This document shows positions 1 through 6,254 of a stretch of 6,376 nucleotides of DNA, in pieces. Below the pieces are notes generated by a model, which saw nothing but the letters and a program-made list of their open reading frames with translations, was not told where the DNA came from and did no database searches. This DNA comes from Candidatus Kaiserbacteria bacterium (lineage in GTDB: Bacteria > Patescibacteriota > Minisyncoccia > Phycocordibacterales > UBA2100): assembly GCA_026996985.1 (NCBI GenBank), contig JALWJR010000020.1:1-6376 (forward strand). The letters run 5' to 3'. Within the stretch, counting starts at the first letter, position 1; every line of letters starts with the position of its first letter. A program made the translations under genes and the position numbers.

Positions 1-10
1 ATGTAAATCT

Positions 11-1525
11 CTAATATGGTAAATCCTTTGGCCTGAAAGAGAGCGCCTCCAGGATATGCTCATCGGTAATATCTCGCTTTTGGTCAAGGTCAGCTATTGT
101 GCGGGCGACTTTCAGTATTCTGTGATACGCCCTGGGTGAGAGATTAAGCTTTTCTGCAGCGTTGTTTAACAAATTTTTTTGCGCATCTGTGAGTTTGATG
201 TGATATTTTATCCCGCGAGACGAGAGCCCGGCATTAAGCCTGGATGGTGACTTATACCTTTGAGCCTGAAGAGCTCTGGCATTTAAAATGTTTTCTTTTG
301 CTTTTTTGTGTTGAGTATCAGCTTGCGCGCCTTTTTCCATAAGTTTTCCGTATGAGACGGGCAAAACCTCCACCCACAGGTCTATCCTGTCCATAATGGG
401 ACCTGATATTTTGCTCCAGTACCTGCCAACTTGAAAAGGGGTGCAGATGCATTTGTCACTGCCATAGTACCCGCACGGGCAAGGATTCATTGCAACAAGC
501 AAAATAAACTTTGATGGGTAGCTGACGGAGACCCCTGCTCTTGAGATGGTAATTTTTCCATCCTCAAGTGGCTGTCGCAGAGAGTTTATAACTCTCCTGT
601 CAAACTCCGGAAACTCATCCAAAAACAGAACACCTCTGTGCGCGAGACTTATCTCCCCCGGTGAAGCGTCCGCCCCTCCGCCGGAGACGGCAGCGTAGCT
701 TGCGCTGTGATGAGGAGCGCGCAAGGGAGGTGCAACTATGGGCTTATCCGTTTTTCCGGCCACAGAATGAATTGCCGTAACCTCAAGCACTTCTTGTTCG
801 GACAGACGTGGCAAAAGCGAAGTGAACGCTTTGGCAAGCATTGTTTTTCCCGTTCCGGGAGGGCCGTACATGGACAAGTTGTGCCCGCCGGCGGCCGCAA
901 TTTGCAAAGCCCTTTTTGCAAAATCCTGCTCAACTATATCATCAAGCAAAACTTCCGCTTCTTGTCTAAAGGAGATTTTACTCGGACGCTGAGGCAAAAT
1001 TTCGCTTTTTCCAAGCAAATGATTATAAAGCCCTCTTAAATTCTCAACCGGAAACACTTTAATACCTGATACTATCGCGGCTTCTTTGGCGTTACCTTTA
1101 GGTACAAACACTTCTTTAAACCCTTTCTCCTTAGCTCCCTGCACCAAAGGAAGAACACCTTTAACCTTTAGCACATCACCCGAGAGTGAGAGTTCACCCA
1201 AAAACAAGCTTCTCTCAAGATTAACCTTTATCTCTCCCAAAGAAGAGAGGAACCCCACAGCTATGGCAACATCAAAAAGCGGACCGCTTTTTTTCAAATC
1301 TGCCGGCGAGAGAGAGACTGTGAGCTTGCCTGAAGGGTTACCCGGGTATGGAAGCCTTGAATTCTGCAGCGCAAGTACAACTCTTTCTCTTGACTCCTCG
1401 GTTGCCTTATCCGGCAGTCCCACGATGTTGAACATTCTGGGTCCCCCTTTTTTAAAATCAACTTCAACCGTAACTATTTTTGTTTTAAGACCTACATTTT
1501 GCGCGCTATATGAAAAACCGTACAT
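11..1525 (-). CDS. comM: ComM/YifB-family AAA+ ATPase (Mg-chelatase-like), competence-related branch-migration helicase
   Basis: Seen: a complete 504-residue protein, matching the usual length of about 505-515. Order of parts: an N-terminal Lon-S5-like ChlI domain (about residues 18-140, with the family segment SLSPADLKKSGPLFD at 71-85); the Mg-chelatase AAA+ core (about 190-395) with Walker A GPPGTGKT (221-228) and Walker B GVLFLDE (298-304); a Cys cluster C349, C351, C359, C361 typical of the Gram-positive-type YifB subfamily; Arg380 in SGPIMDRID; and the C-terminal Mg_chelatase_C domain (about 403-498) with SPRAYHRILKVARTIADLD. Known: ComM of naturally transformable bacteria is a hexameric helicase that promotes branch migration when single-stranded donor DNA is integrated; it is cytoplasmic and is not a magnesium chelatase. 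ATG start, no Shine-Dalgarno, 13 nt after the PilX-like stop, so probably cotranscribed. Stop is TAG. Oddity: Glu199 occupies a position (DIVEQDFAKRAL) where family members usually have Gly. Family identity is near certain; the transformation role is inferred from family and context. Confidence 0.95.
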   Translation of the reverse strand: MYGFSYSAQNVGLKTKIVTVEVDFKKGGPRMFNIVGLPDKATEESRERVVLALQNSRLPYPGNPSGKLTVSLSPADLKKSGPLFDVAIAVGFLSSLGEIKVNLERSLFLGELSLSGDVLKVKGVLPLVQGAKEKGFKEVFVPKGNAKEAAIVSGIKVFPVENLRGLYNHLLGKSEILPQRPSKISFRQEAEVLLDDIVEQDFAKRALQIAAAGGHNLSMYGPPGTGKTMLAKAFTSLLPRLSEQEVLEVTAIHSVAGKTDKPIVAPPLRAPHHSASYAAVSGGGADASPGEISLAHRGVLFLDEFPEFDRRVINSLRQPLEDGKITISRAGVSVSYPSKFILLVAMNPCPCGYYGSDKCICTPFQVGRYWSKISGPIMDRIDLWVEVLPVSYGKLMEKGAQADTQHKKAKENILNARALQAQRYKSPSRLNAGLSSRGIKYHIKLTDAQKNLLNNAAEKLNLSPRAYHRILKVARTIADLDQKRDITDEHILEALSFRPKDLPY

Positions 1526-1538
1526 AACAAGAAAATTG

Positions 1539-2963
1539 CTAATAAACTTCGTCTTCCTTCCAATTTATGATTTTATATTGGTTTGAAAGTTGCGGAGTAA
1601 ACGGTGGCGGAGAAGATGCAAGGTATCTGTCATAACTTCCCACTCTTTGGGAAAAACCCGACCACTCTCCCCAGCAACCCCAAGTTGAGTAGCTCCATTT
1701 TGTACCCAGCCTTTGGTTTGAAACCACTGTTCCCAAAACAGAAAGCGAATTTCTTTTATCATAGGGCGAATACCAGCAAGGGTACAAATTTCTCCCAAAA
1801 TAACCTTTCTGGGCAACAAATATTCCCCTTATCGTCAAATCACTATCAACAATTAAAGGAATAAGAACCGAATTTTCCGCTATGGCGGTCAGGCCGTCTT
1901 GTTTTTCATTTGTATATGTAATATTTCCGGCAATTATAATATCGGGGTCAAAAGAGGTTTCCGGATCTGCAACCGCAACGGTCACTTTGCCTTGTATTCT
2001 CCCCTCAATCCAAGCTTGGTCTTCAACAAAAATTACCGGACAATTCTCATCCAAAGTGTAGGAGCCGACAAAAGTTTCGTTTGCTATTGTGTGGTAGTCT
2101 TTGTACCAGTTGCCCGTCGGATCATCAATGTGAATTGACCATGCATAATATGTGTTTGTAACTTTATAAACATTAACCGTATTCCCGTCAAAGACCAGAT
2201 GATACCCCGCCGTTTTAGACCCTCCTGAGAACTTCGGCAGAAAAATTCCTCCTTGGTTTTGGGCTATATCTTTTATCTCAAACAAATCAACCGTAATTCC
2301 CGCAAAATCAACCTGCGGGGTGGGATATTTCCACAGATGACTGTTTGCTCCGGCACCCCAGATGCCCGGGGTGGTTGATGCTGGGGAACAGCCGAATGTT
2401 GAATCGCAATACCAGCTTTCAACCGCAGAGGTTACGACAGATTGGTTTGTTCCGTCCATTCTTATTCCGCCGTTTGAATGATACGGACCGACTATCACCC
2501 TGTCGGCTCCGGCCCAGACATTTGAATTTATGATAAAGGCGTATTCGGCAACGGTCGGCCTTAAAATTCTTGCCGAGAGTTTTCTTTTAAATCTGGTGTC
2601 GTTTTTGTCTTCACCGACTGAGGAGATGTCAACATACTGCAGTACGCCACAGTATCTTTTGCCTGTTATATCCAAAGTAAAGGCGCCGACTTCTCCGCTT
2701 TCAGGGTCGGTGTAAGTGTGTCTGTACGGGCCGGGCTGGCCGGTCCCGTCTTGTGTATCGTCGGGAAAATGATTTAAAAACCACTTGTAATATTGCAGTC
2801 CCGCCTCGGCAAAGACAAACGCTTTCTCTTTTGAAAGGGTAGATTGCCCCACTTTCAAATGCGCAAGTTGCAACCCGCTTAAAGACAAAACCACCACAAA
2901 AAGCGTTGCCGAGAAAATAAGTGTAAAAATTAAAATACTTCCTTTTGTGTTTGTTTTTACCAT
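1539..2963 (-). CDS. PilX-like type IV pilus-associated protein with long beta-rich passenger region
   Basis: Seen: 474 residues. The N-terminus is short and basic (MVKTNTKG), then a hydrophobic segment (about 9-31), then a helical stretch with KAFVFAEAGLQYYKWFL (47-63). This is the arrangement of PilX/GspK-type minor pilins, which lack the Glu+5 of other pilins; cleavage would fall after Gly8. The remainder (about 90-474) is rich in beta-prone, aromatic and Gly residues. It includes VIVGPYHSNGGIRMDG (157-171), EGRIQGKVTVAVADPE (320-335), DIIIAGNITYT (341-351) and SLSVLGTVVSN (406-416), a run of short strands resembling a beta-solenoid. Cysteines at 105, 186, 192, 308, 396 and 430 could form disulfides outside the cell. 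Known: PilX/GspK proteins are minor components at the pilus tip or initiation complex. ATG lies within the end of the upstream pilin gene (7-nt overlap), implying translational coupling; no Shine-Dalgarno. Inferred: pilus-tip adhesin or assembly factor. It could instead be a pilin-anchored surface protein of another kind. Confidence 0.82.
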   Translation of the reverse strand: MVKTNTKGSILIFTLIFSATLFVVVLSLSGLQLAHLKVGQSTLSKEKAFVFAEAGLQYYKWFLNHFPDDTQDGTGQPGPYRHTYTDPESGEVGAFTLDITGKRYCGVLQYVDISSVGEDKNDTRFKRKLSARILRPTVAEYAFIINSNVWAGADRVIVGPYHSNGGIRMDGTNQSVVTSAVESWYCDSTFGCSPASTTPGIWGAGANSHLWKYPTPQVDFAGITVDLFEIKDIAQNQGGIFLPKFSGGSKTAGYHLVFDGNTVNVYKVTNTYYAWSIHIDDPTGNWYKDYHTIANETFVGSYTLDENCPVIFVEDQAWIEGRIQGKVTVAVADPETSFDPDIIIAGNITYTNEKQDGLTAIAENSVLIPLIVDSDLTIRGIFVAQKGYFGRNLYPCWYSPYDKRNSLSVLGTVVSNQRLGTKWSYSTWGCWGEWSGFSQRVGSYDRYLASSPPPFTPQLSNQYKIINWKEDEVY

Positions 2964-3535
2964 GTCAAATTTCTAAGTGTCGCTAAGGCTTTTAAATTAT
3001 AAATAAACGGCGCTCTCTGCGGATTTATATCCACCCAAATGTTTACTTCAACGGAAGCGATATCCAATATATCCTCTGTTGTGGAACCGTTTTTATCGTA
3101 AAACCTAAAAAGGGGTTCGTTTTGCTGAGAGTTTTGCACACCGGTTGCCAACAATTTCGGGTCTCCAAAATCAGGGTATACAAGCGGAGTCCCTGTTGCT
3201 TCAGTTGATTGTTTGTAAATTGAATCACCCGAGAGGAAATATTTTACCTTTTCAATATTTGCATCTCTGTCTATATCGGCAAAAAATACAACACTGCTAC
3301 TTGAGACAGAGTTTATCGGATAATCCCCTATGTCAGAGTAAGACGCTTCACGGATGTCTTTTATAATTTCAAGCAAAGGCTCCCTGGCATTGGACAAAAT
3401 CTCGGCCGACTCAAGAGAGTGTTGCTGGCTTTTCAAAGAGTAGATAACAGATGCCGTAACGGCGACAAAAACCGCCACAAAAACGGCTATGGAAATTATA
3501 ACCTCAAGAGCCGTGATTCCTTTTTGATAGTTCAC
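2957..3535 (-). CDS. Type IV pilus minor pilin, PilW/GspJ-like prepilin
   Basis: Seen: 192 residues with a canonical class III signal, MNYQKG followed by ITALEVIISIAVFVAVF. Gly6 is the -1 residue of the prepilin peptidase site and Glu11 is the +5 residue of the mature protein. A hydrophobic helix spans about 7-33, then an amphipathic helix with EPLLEIIKDIREASYSD (52-68). A globular C-terminal part ends in ALATLRNL (183-190), like other GspJ/PilW-type minor pilins. Start is GTG at 3535-3533: an ATG two bases upstream is followed at once by TGA, and in this frame a stop lies five codons upstream. The leader length fits prepilins, which supports the GTG. No Shine-Dalgarno at usual spacing (GGAAGG lies 17 nt away); see the promoter at 3542-3550. 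First gene of a unit with the PilX-like gene and comM. Role by family: priming pilus assembly at the inner membrane. The exact PilV/PilW/GspI/GspJ class is uncertain. Confidence 0.87.
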   Translation of the reverse strand: MNYQKGITALEVIISIAVFVAVFVAVTASVIYSLKSQQHSLESAEILSNAREPLLEIIKDIREASYSDIGDYPINSVSSSSVVFFADIDRDANIEKVKYFLSGDSIYKQSTEATGTPLVYPDFGDPKLLATGVQNSQQNEPLFRFYDKNGSTTEDILDIASVEVNIWVDINPQRAPFIYNLKALATLRNLTW

Positions 3536-3541
3536 ATGAAA

Positions 3542-3550
3542 ATTATATCA
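3542..3550 (-). promoter_or_regulatory. Extended -10 promoter placed for a leaderless minor-pilin mRNA
   Basis: On the minus strand the sequence reads TGATATAAT, a perfect -10 hexamer TATAAT (3547-3542) with an extended TGn element. Exactly six bases (TTTCAT) separate the hexamer from the G of the GTG start codon, so the canonical +1 position is that G. No good -35 is present at 16-18 bp spacing (TCCAAA at 17), which is tolerable for extended -10 promoters. Seen: the motif and the spacing. Inferred: initiation at the start codon, giving a leaderless transcript for the pilin-PilX-comM unit. A short A+T-rich motif can arise by chance, but the spacing and the lack of a ribosome binding site make it credible. 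Confidence 0.55.
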
Positions 3551-3591
3551 TGCCTTCCGGTTTGTTTGGAACACAACCCCAACAGAAACCT

Positions 3592-3624
3592 ACAAGGTCC
3601 GACCTTGTTATTGTATTTAATACA
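3592..3624 (-). other. Intergenic inverted repeats between tig and the pilus unit
   Basis: The 113-base gap holds two small dyads. One is a 7-bp hairpin, ACAAGGT / ACCTTGT with a 3-base loop (3592-3608). The other is a 6-bp near-palindrome, TGTATT / AATACA around one base (3612-3624). In the direction of transcription they follow the trigger-factor stop by 24 and 40 bases. Neither is followed by a T-tract on the minus strand, so neither is a convincing intrinsic terminator. They could weaken read-through from tig or act as an operator upstream of the pilin promoter. TACAAT on the minus strand, overlapping the second dyad, is a possible weak alternative -10. Confidence 0.3.
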
Positions 3625-3648
3625 CGACTTGCAAACTTTCAGCTAAAA

Positions 3649-4725
3649 TTATTTGGCTTTTTTACCGTTTTGCAAAAACTCAAATACCGCTTCGTTGCTT
3701 TTTTGAGTGTATACAAAATCAAATGCCGCTTCTCTGTTCGCTTGCGGGTATTGAGAAACTATCGCATCCACTTCTTTTTGAACATCTTCTTTTTTGGGTG
3801 TGAGTTTTTCTTTTTGGGCTATCTCGTTTAAAAGAAGTTGCAACGCAGCGCGTTTTTTCGCCCCCTCGTCCCATTGTTTAAACAAGTCTTGTTTGGTTTG
3901 TTTAACTTGGGAGAGATAGATCTCAAGAGTAATTCCGGCTTGCGCCAAATCCGCCTCCATCTGCCGCAGCATACGCTCCAGCTCGGCATCAATTAAAACT
4001 TGTGGTAAATCAATATTTGCTTCTTCCACCAATTTTTCCGCAAATTCAATTCTTTGTTTTTCAAGCTCTTTAAATTCTTTTTCTTTTTTGATGTTTTCTT
4101 TTATGTGTTTTTCAAAATCTGCAACGGATTTAAAATCACCCAAGGTTTTCACAAATTCATCATCAAGCTCCGGCGCTTCTTCATCTTTAATCTCGGAGAT
4201 AGGCTTTACTTTGGGCTCCTTGCCTTCTTTCATTTGCTTTTCCCACTGCATACTTTGCAGTTTTTGCTTGCGAATATGCAACAGCACATCATCAAGCTCT
4301 TTTTGGGAAACCTTTTGCTCTTTTATCTCCTTAAAGATATTTTTGGCTATTTTTTTATAATCGGGAAGTTTAATCTCCGGCAAAACAGAAACAACAATTT
4401 CAACTTCAACATCTTCTCCTTCCGATATCTCACCGATTTTTATCTCCGGCGCGCCCAGCGCATCAACTTTTTGCTCCACTATAAAGCTTGGATAGAGTTT
4501 CTCCAGTAGAGCCTTTGTGGCCAAGTTCATAATGTATGATTTGCCGTATTCTTTCTCTACCAACTCTTTGGGGGCGTGACCTTTTCTAAATCCGTCAAAG
4601 GTTGCGTTTTTTCTCACCTCTTCCAATTGCCTATCGTACTCCTTGGAAACCTCATCAAAAGGCAGTGAGGCGATAAGCTTTATCCTGCTGTTTGGCAGTT
4701 TTTCTTTTTTAATTAATTTCAACAT
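3649..4725 (-). CDS. tig: Trigger factor, ribosome-associated chaperone lacking the PPIase domain
   Basis: Known role: binds the ribosome near the exit tunnel and shields nascent chains in the cytoplasm. Seen: the N-terminal ribosome-binding domain (about 1-115) carries the signature GFRKGHAP (45-52), then VVSVLPEIKLPDY (111-123), where the linker strand leaves the N-domain. The C-terminal chaperone domain starts at PELDDEFVKTLGDFKS (185-200) and runs through long charged helices to residue 358. Family members are usually about 430-480 residues; the shortfall is the FKBP-type isomerase domain. Between ELDDVLLHIRKQ (143-154) and the C-domain there is only a short Lys/Glu-rich bridge (about 155-184). 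The frame is open throughout, so this is a domain absence rather than a frameshift. ATG start; no Shine-Dalgarno, but a possible promoter abuts the start (4733-4760). Stop TAA. The downstream neighbours are pilus genes, not the clpP/clpX often found after tig. Confidence 0.93.
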   Translation of the reverse strand: MLKLIKKEKLPNSRIKLIASLPFDEVSKEYDRQLEEVRKNATFDGFRKGHAPKELVEKEYGKSYIMNLATKALLEKLYPSFIVEQKVDALGAPEIKIGEISEGEDVEVEIVVSVLPEIKLPDYKKIAKNIFKEIKEQKVSQKELDDVLLHIRKQKLQSMQWEKQMKEGKEPKVKPISEIKDEEAPELDDEFVKTLGDFKSVADFEKHIKENIKKEKEFKELEKQRIEFAEKLVEEANIDLPQVLIDAELERMLRQMEADLAQAGITLEIYLSQVKQTKQDLFKQWDEGAKKRAALQLLLNEIAQKEKLTPKKEDVQKEVDAIVSQYPQANREAAFDFVYTQKSNEAVFEFLQNGKKAK

Positions 4726-4732
4726 GATTGCA

Positions 4733-4760
4733 ACTTTACCATGAAAACCGATAAAAGCAA
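4733..4760 (-). promoter_or_regulatory. Possible tig promoter close to the start codon
   Basis: Minus strand: a -35-like TTGCTT (4760-4755), a 16-bp spacer, and TGGTAAAGT, i.e. an extended -10 with hexamer TAAAGT (4738-4733). The hexamer ends seven bases before the ATG, so the transcript would begin at or within a base or two of the start codon. Each hexamer is only a moderate match (3/6 and 4/6), and the -35 overlaps the edge of the preceding terminator palindrome. This resembles the arrangement at the minor pilin, which raises its credibility a little. Confidence 0.35.
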
Positions 4761-4789
4761 AAACAAAAGCGCGTACGCGCTTTTGTTTT
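4760..4789 (-). terminator. Intrinsic terminator, perfect 30-bp palindrome (probably bidirectional)
   Basis: AAAACAAAAGCGCGT followed by its exact reverse complement, centred between 4774 and 4775. The folded form has a GC-rich stem (GCGC, with GTAC as loop) flanked by A and T tracts. On the minus strand the stem is followed by TTTTGTTTTTG. It lies 24 bases past the stop of the 126-residue gene and before tig, so it should end the two-gene envelope unit. The symmetry would let it also stop plus-strand transcription. Confidence 0.85.
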
Positions 4790-4813
4790 CAATAAATACA
4801 AGACTTGTTTGCT

Positions 4814-5194
4814 TTATAAGCCCAAATCAACATCTAATGAGCCAAGGTCCGTGTTTTGCAAGTCAGCTTCTATACTGTCTATGTCATCGGAATCCGATAC
4901 ATTTGATATCGCTCCGGCTTTCTCGTCTTTAACTTCTTGCAACATTTCATCTAAGACCACCTCGGAGGCTTCCTCCGGAGTGGCTTGCGCATCATCAAGC
5001 TCTATTTGCTGTTCCGGCTTTTGAGTAAAAAATGTATTTTTGACATAAAGCGCGCCCAGGGCCAAAACCGCCACTATAACAATTACAATGGCGAGTGTGG
5101 GGTTGCCTCCTTGTGAGTAGTTTTGTCTGTCTTGATTTTCAGTGTTTTGAAAATCAGCAGGGGCTTGTTGGTTTTGTACGTTGTTCTCTTGCAT
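4814..5194 (-). CDS. Single-span membrane protein with Gln/Asn-rich N-terminus and acidic C-terminal motif
   Basis: I do not recognise a named family. Seen: 126 residues in three parts. Residues 1-31 are low complexity, with 15 Gln or Asn. One transmembrane helix spans about 33-51 (LAIVIVIVAVLALGALYV). Residues 60-126 are strongly acidic and end in DDIDSIEADLQNTDLGSLD (103-121) followed by VDLGL. There is no Cys or Trp and no cleavable signal; the span would be an anchor. Charges flanking the span do not settle the orientation. From memory, similar endings (IEADL..TDL..L) occur in small candidate-phyla-radiation envelope proteins, but I could not check this. ATG start, 23 nt after the coiled-coil gene and before a strong terminator, so the two are very likely cotranscribed. 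Inferred: an inner-membrane partner of the exported coiled-coil protein, its acidic tail perhaps meeting a basic surface. Function unknown. Confidence 0.8.
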   Translation of the reverse strand: MQENNVQNQQAPADFQNTENQDRQNYSQGGNPTLAIVIVIVAVLALGALYVKNTFFTQKPEQQIELDDAQATPEEASEVVLDEMLQEVKDEKAGAISNVSDSDDIDSIEADLQNTDLGSLDVDLGL

Positions 5195-5217
5195 AATATT
5201 TTTAGTTAACTGCTAAA

Positions 5218-6219
5218 TTATTCTGTTTCATTTTGAGTTTGTTTCGCTTTTTTTAAAGCCAAAACAGCATCTTTCAAGTCTTTTTTGATTGAGCGCGCCA
5301 AGGAAATTATCTCTTTTGCAATTTCTCTGGCTTTCTTTATTTTTTCTTTGTCTTGCAAATCCTCCAGAGTTACCTCGGAAATATTTGCTTTCAGTGTTTT
5401 GTAAAGCTCTCTTGCTTTTTGTATTTTAGATTCAGCTTCAGCCAATATTTTTCTACTCTCTGTCACGTCAACACCTTTTTCTTCAAGCTTGTCGGCACGC
5501 GCTTTAATTTTTTGGTGAATTTTTTCAAGACGGAAATTTAGAGCTTCTATTCTCTTTAGCGCAACTGTTGCTTTCTGTGGCAGTGCTCGTCTTATTTTTT
5601 CCTTAATCTTTTCTTTAAGCTCTTTTAACTTCTCTTCGCGAAGCTTTTTTAATTTTTCAATATCTTCTTTTGTAAGCTCGCCTTTCCGCGCTTTCTCTCT
5701 TATCTTTTCTGCATACTCCCTTGCCTCTCTTGCCTCATCTCTCATTCCACGCTCTCTTGCATCTTCTATGGCTTTTCGTATACCCGGAGGCGCTTCTCCT
5801 CTTTCCATTCTCTCTCGCAATTTTTCAGGCAACCCCATCTTGTCTAAATCCTCTTTTTCCAATCCGGCCCTAACTTTTAATTTTTGCATTTGCTCGGGTG
5901 TAATTTGCTGAAGTTGCCTGAATTTCATTTGAAATTCTCGCATGTCTTCATAGTCACCTTCTTCATTATCTTTATTTCCATTTCTTTTATATTTAAACCC
6001 GTATTCGCGTTTTTCCATTTTTTCTTTTACCTCTCTTTCAGATCTTGGTTTAAACAAACCTCTCTCAAACAAATCTTCTCTTTCAAATCTTTTTTCATTC
6101 TTTTCAAGCATCTCGCCCATTTCATGATCTTCTCTTTTACCGTGATCAGATGCGCCAGATACTCCAACCATTGCAAAGAAAATCAAAACGAGCATTATTT
6201 TAGACATTTTTGTTTTCAT
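5218..6219 (-). CDS. Exported highly charged coiled-coil protein, function unknown
   Basis: Seen: 333 residues beginning with a Sec-type signal peptide: MKTKMSK, a hydrophobic core LVLIFFAMVGV (10-20), and a likely signal peptidase I site after SGA (residue 23). No lipobox Cys, and no Cys or Trp anywhere. Residues 24-150 are very rich in Glu, Lys, Arg and Met (DHGKREDHEMGEM at 25-37) and contain ITPEQMQKL (106-114) and GEAPPGIRKAIEDARERG (141-158). Residues 150-212 are an almost continuous charged helix. Residues 216-325 look like an antiparallel helical bundle: ATVALKRIEALNFRLEKI, ADKLEEKGVDVTESRKILAEAESKI, then KKAREIAKEIISLARSIK. ITPEQ recalls the LTxxQ motif of Spy/CpxP periplasmic chaperones, but length and remainder differ, so this is only a hint. 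ATG start without Shine-Dalgarno; Met5 is an alternative. DNA here looks more A+T-rich than comM. First gene of a two-gene unit with the 126-residue membrane protein. Probably an envelope structural or scaffold protein. Confidence 0.82.
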   Translation of the reverse strand: MKTKMSKIMLVLIFFAMVGVSGASDHGKREDHEMGEMLEKNEKRFEREDLFERGLFKPRSEREVKEKMEKREYGFKYKRNGNKDNEEGDYEDMREFQMKFRQLQQITPEQMQKLKVRAGLEKEDLDKMGLPEKLRERMERGEAPPGIRKAIEDARERGMRDEAREAREYAEKIREKARKGELTKEDIEKLKKLREEKLKELKEKIKEKIRRALPQKATVALKRIEALNFRLEKIHQKIKARADKLEEKGVDVTESRKILAEAESKIQKARELYKTLKANISEVTLEDLQDKEKIKKAREIAKEIISLARSIKKDLKDAVLALKKAKQTQNETE

Positions 6220-6254
6220 GTTTTTGTTTATTTAATAAATCTTGTAACAACTTA

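Noticed and set aside
1086..1586. Plus-strand open frame of 166 codons opposite comM
   Set aside because: It is antisense to a well-conserved ATPase, its product has no recognisable domain, and it has no ribosome binding site or promoter that I can see.
3535..3537. ATG two bases upstream of the GTG as the start of the minor pilin
   Set aside because: It is in another frame and is followed immediately by TGA; the GTG frame gives a textbook prepilin leader.
3592..3608. Hairpin as an intrinsic terminator of tig
   Set aside because: The stem is only 7 bp and no T-tract follows it on the minus strand; kept only as an unexplained inverted repeat.
4054..4509. Plus-strand open frame of 151 codons, very rich in Phe and Leu
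   Set aside because: The composition is the mirror of the Lys/Glu-rich trigger factor (AAA/GAA read antisense as TTT/TTC), so it is a shadow and not a membrane protein.
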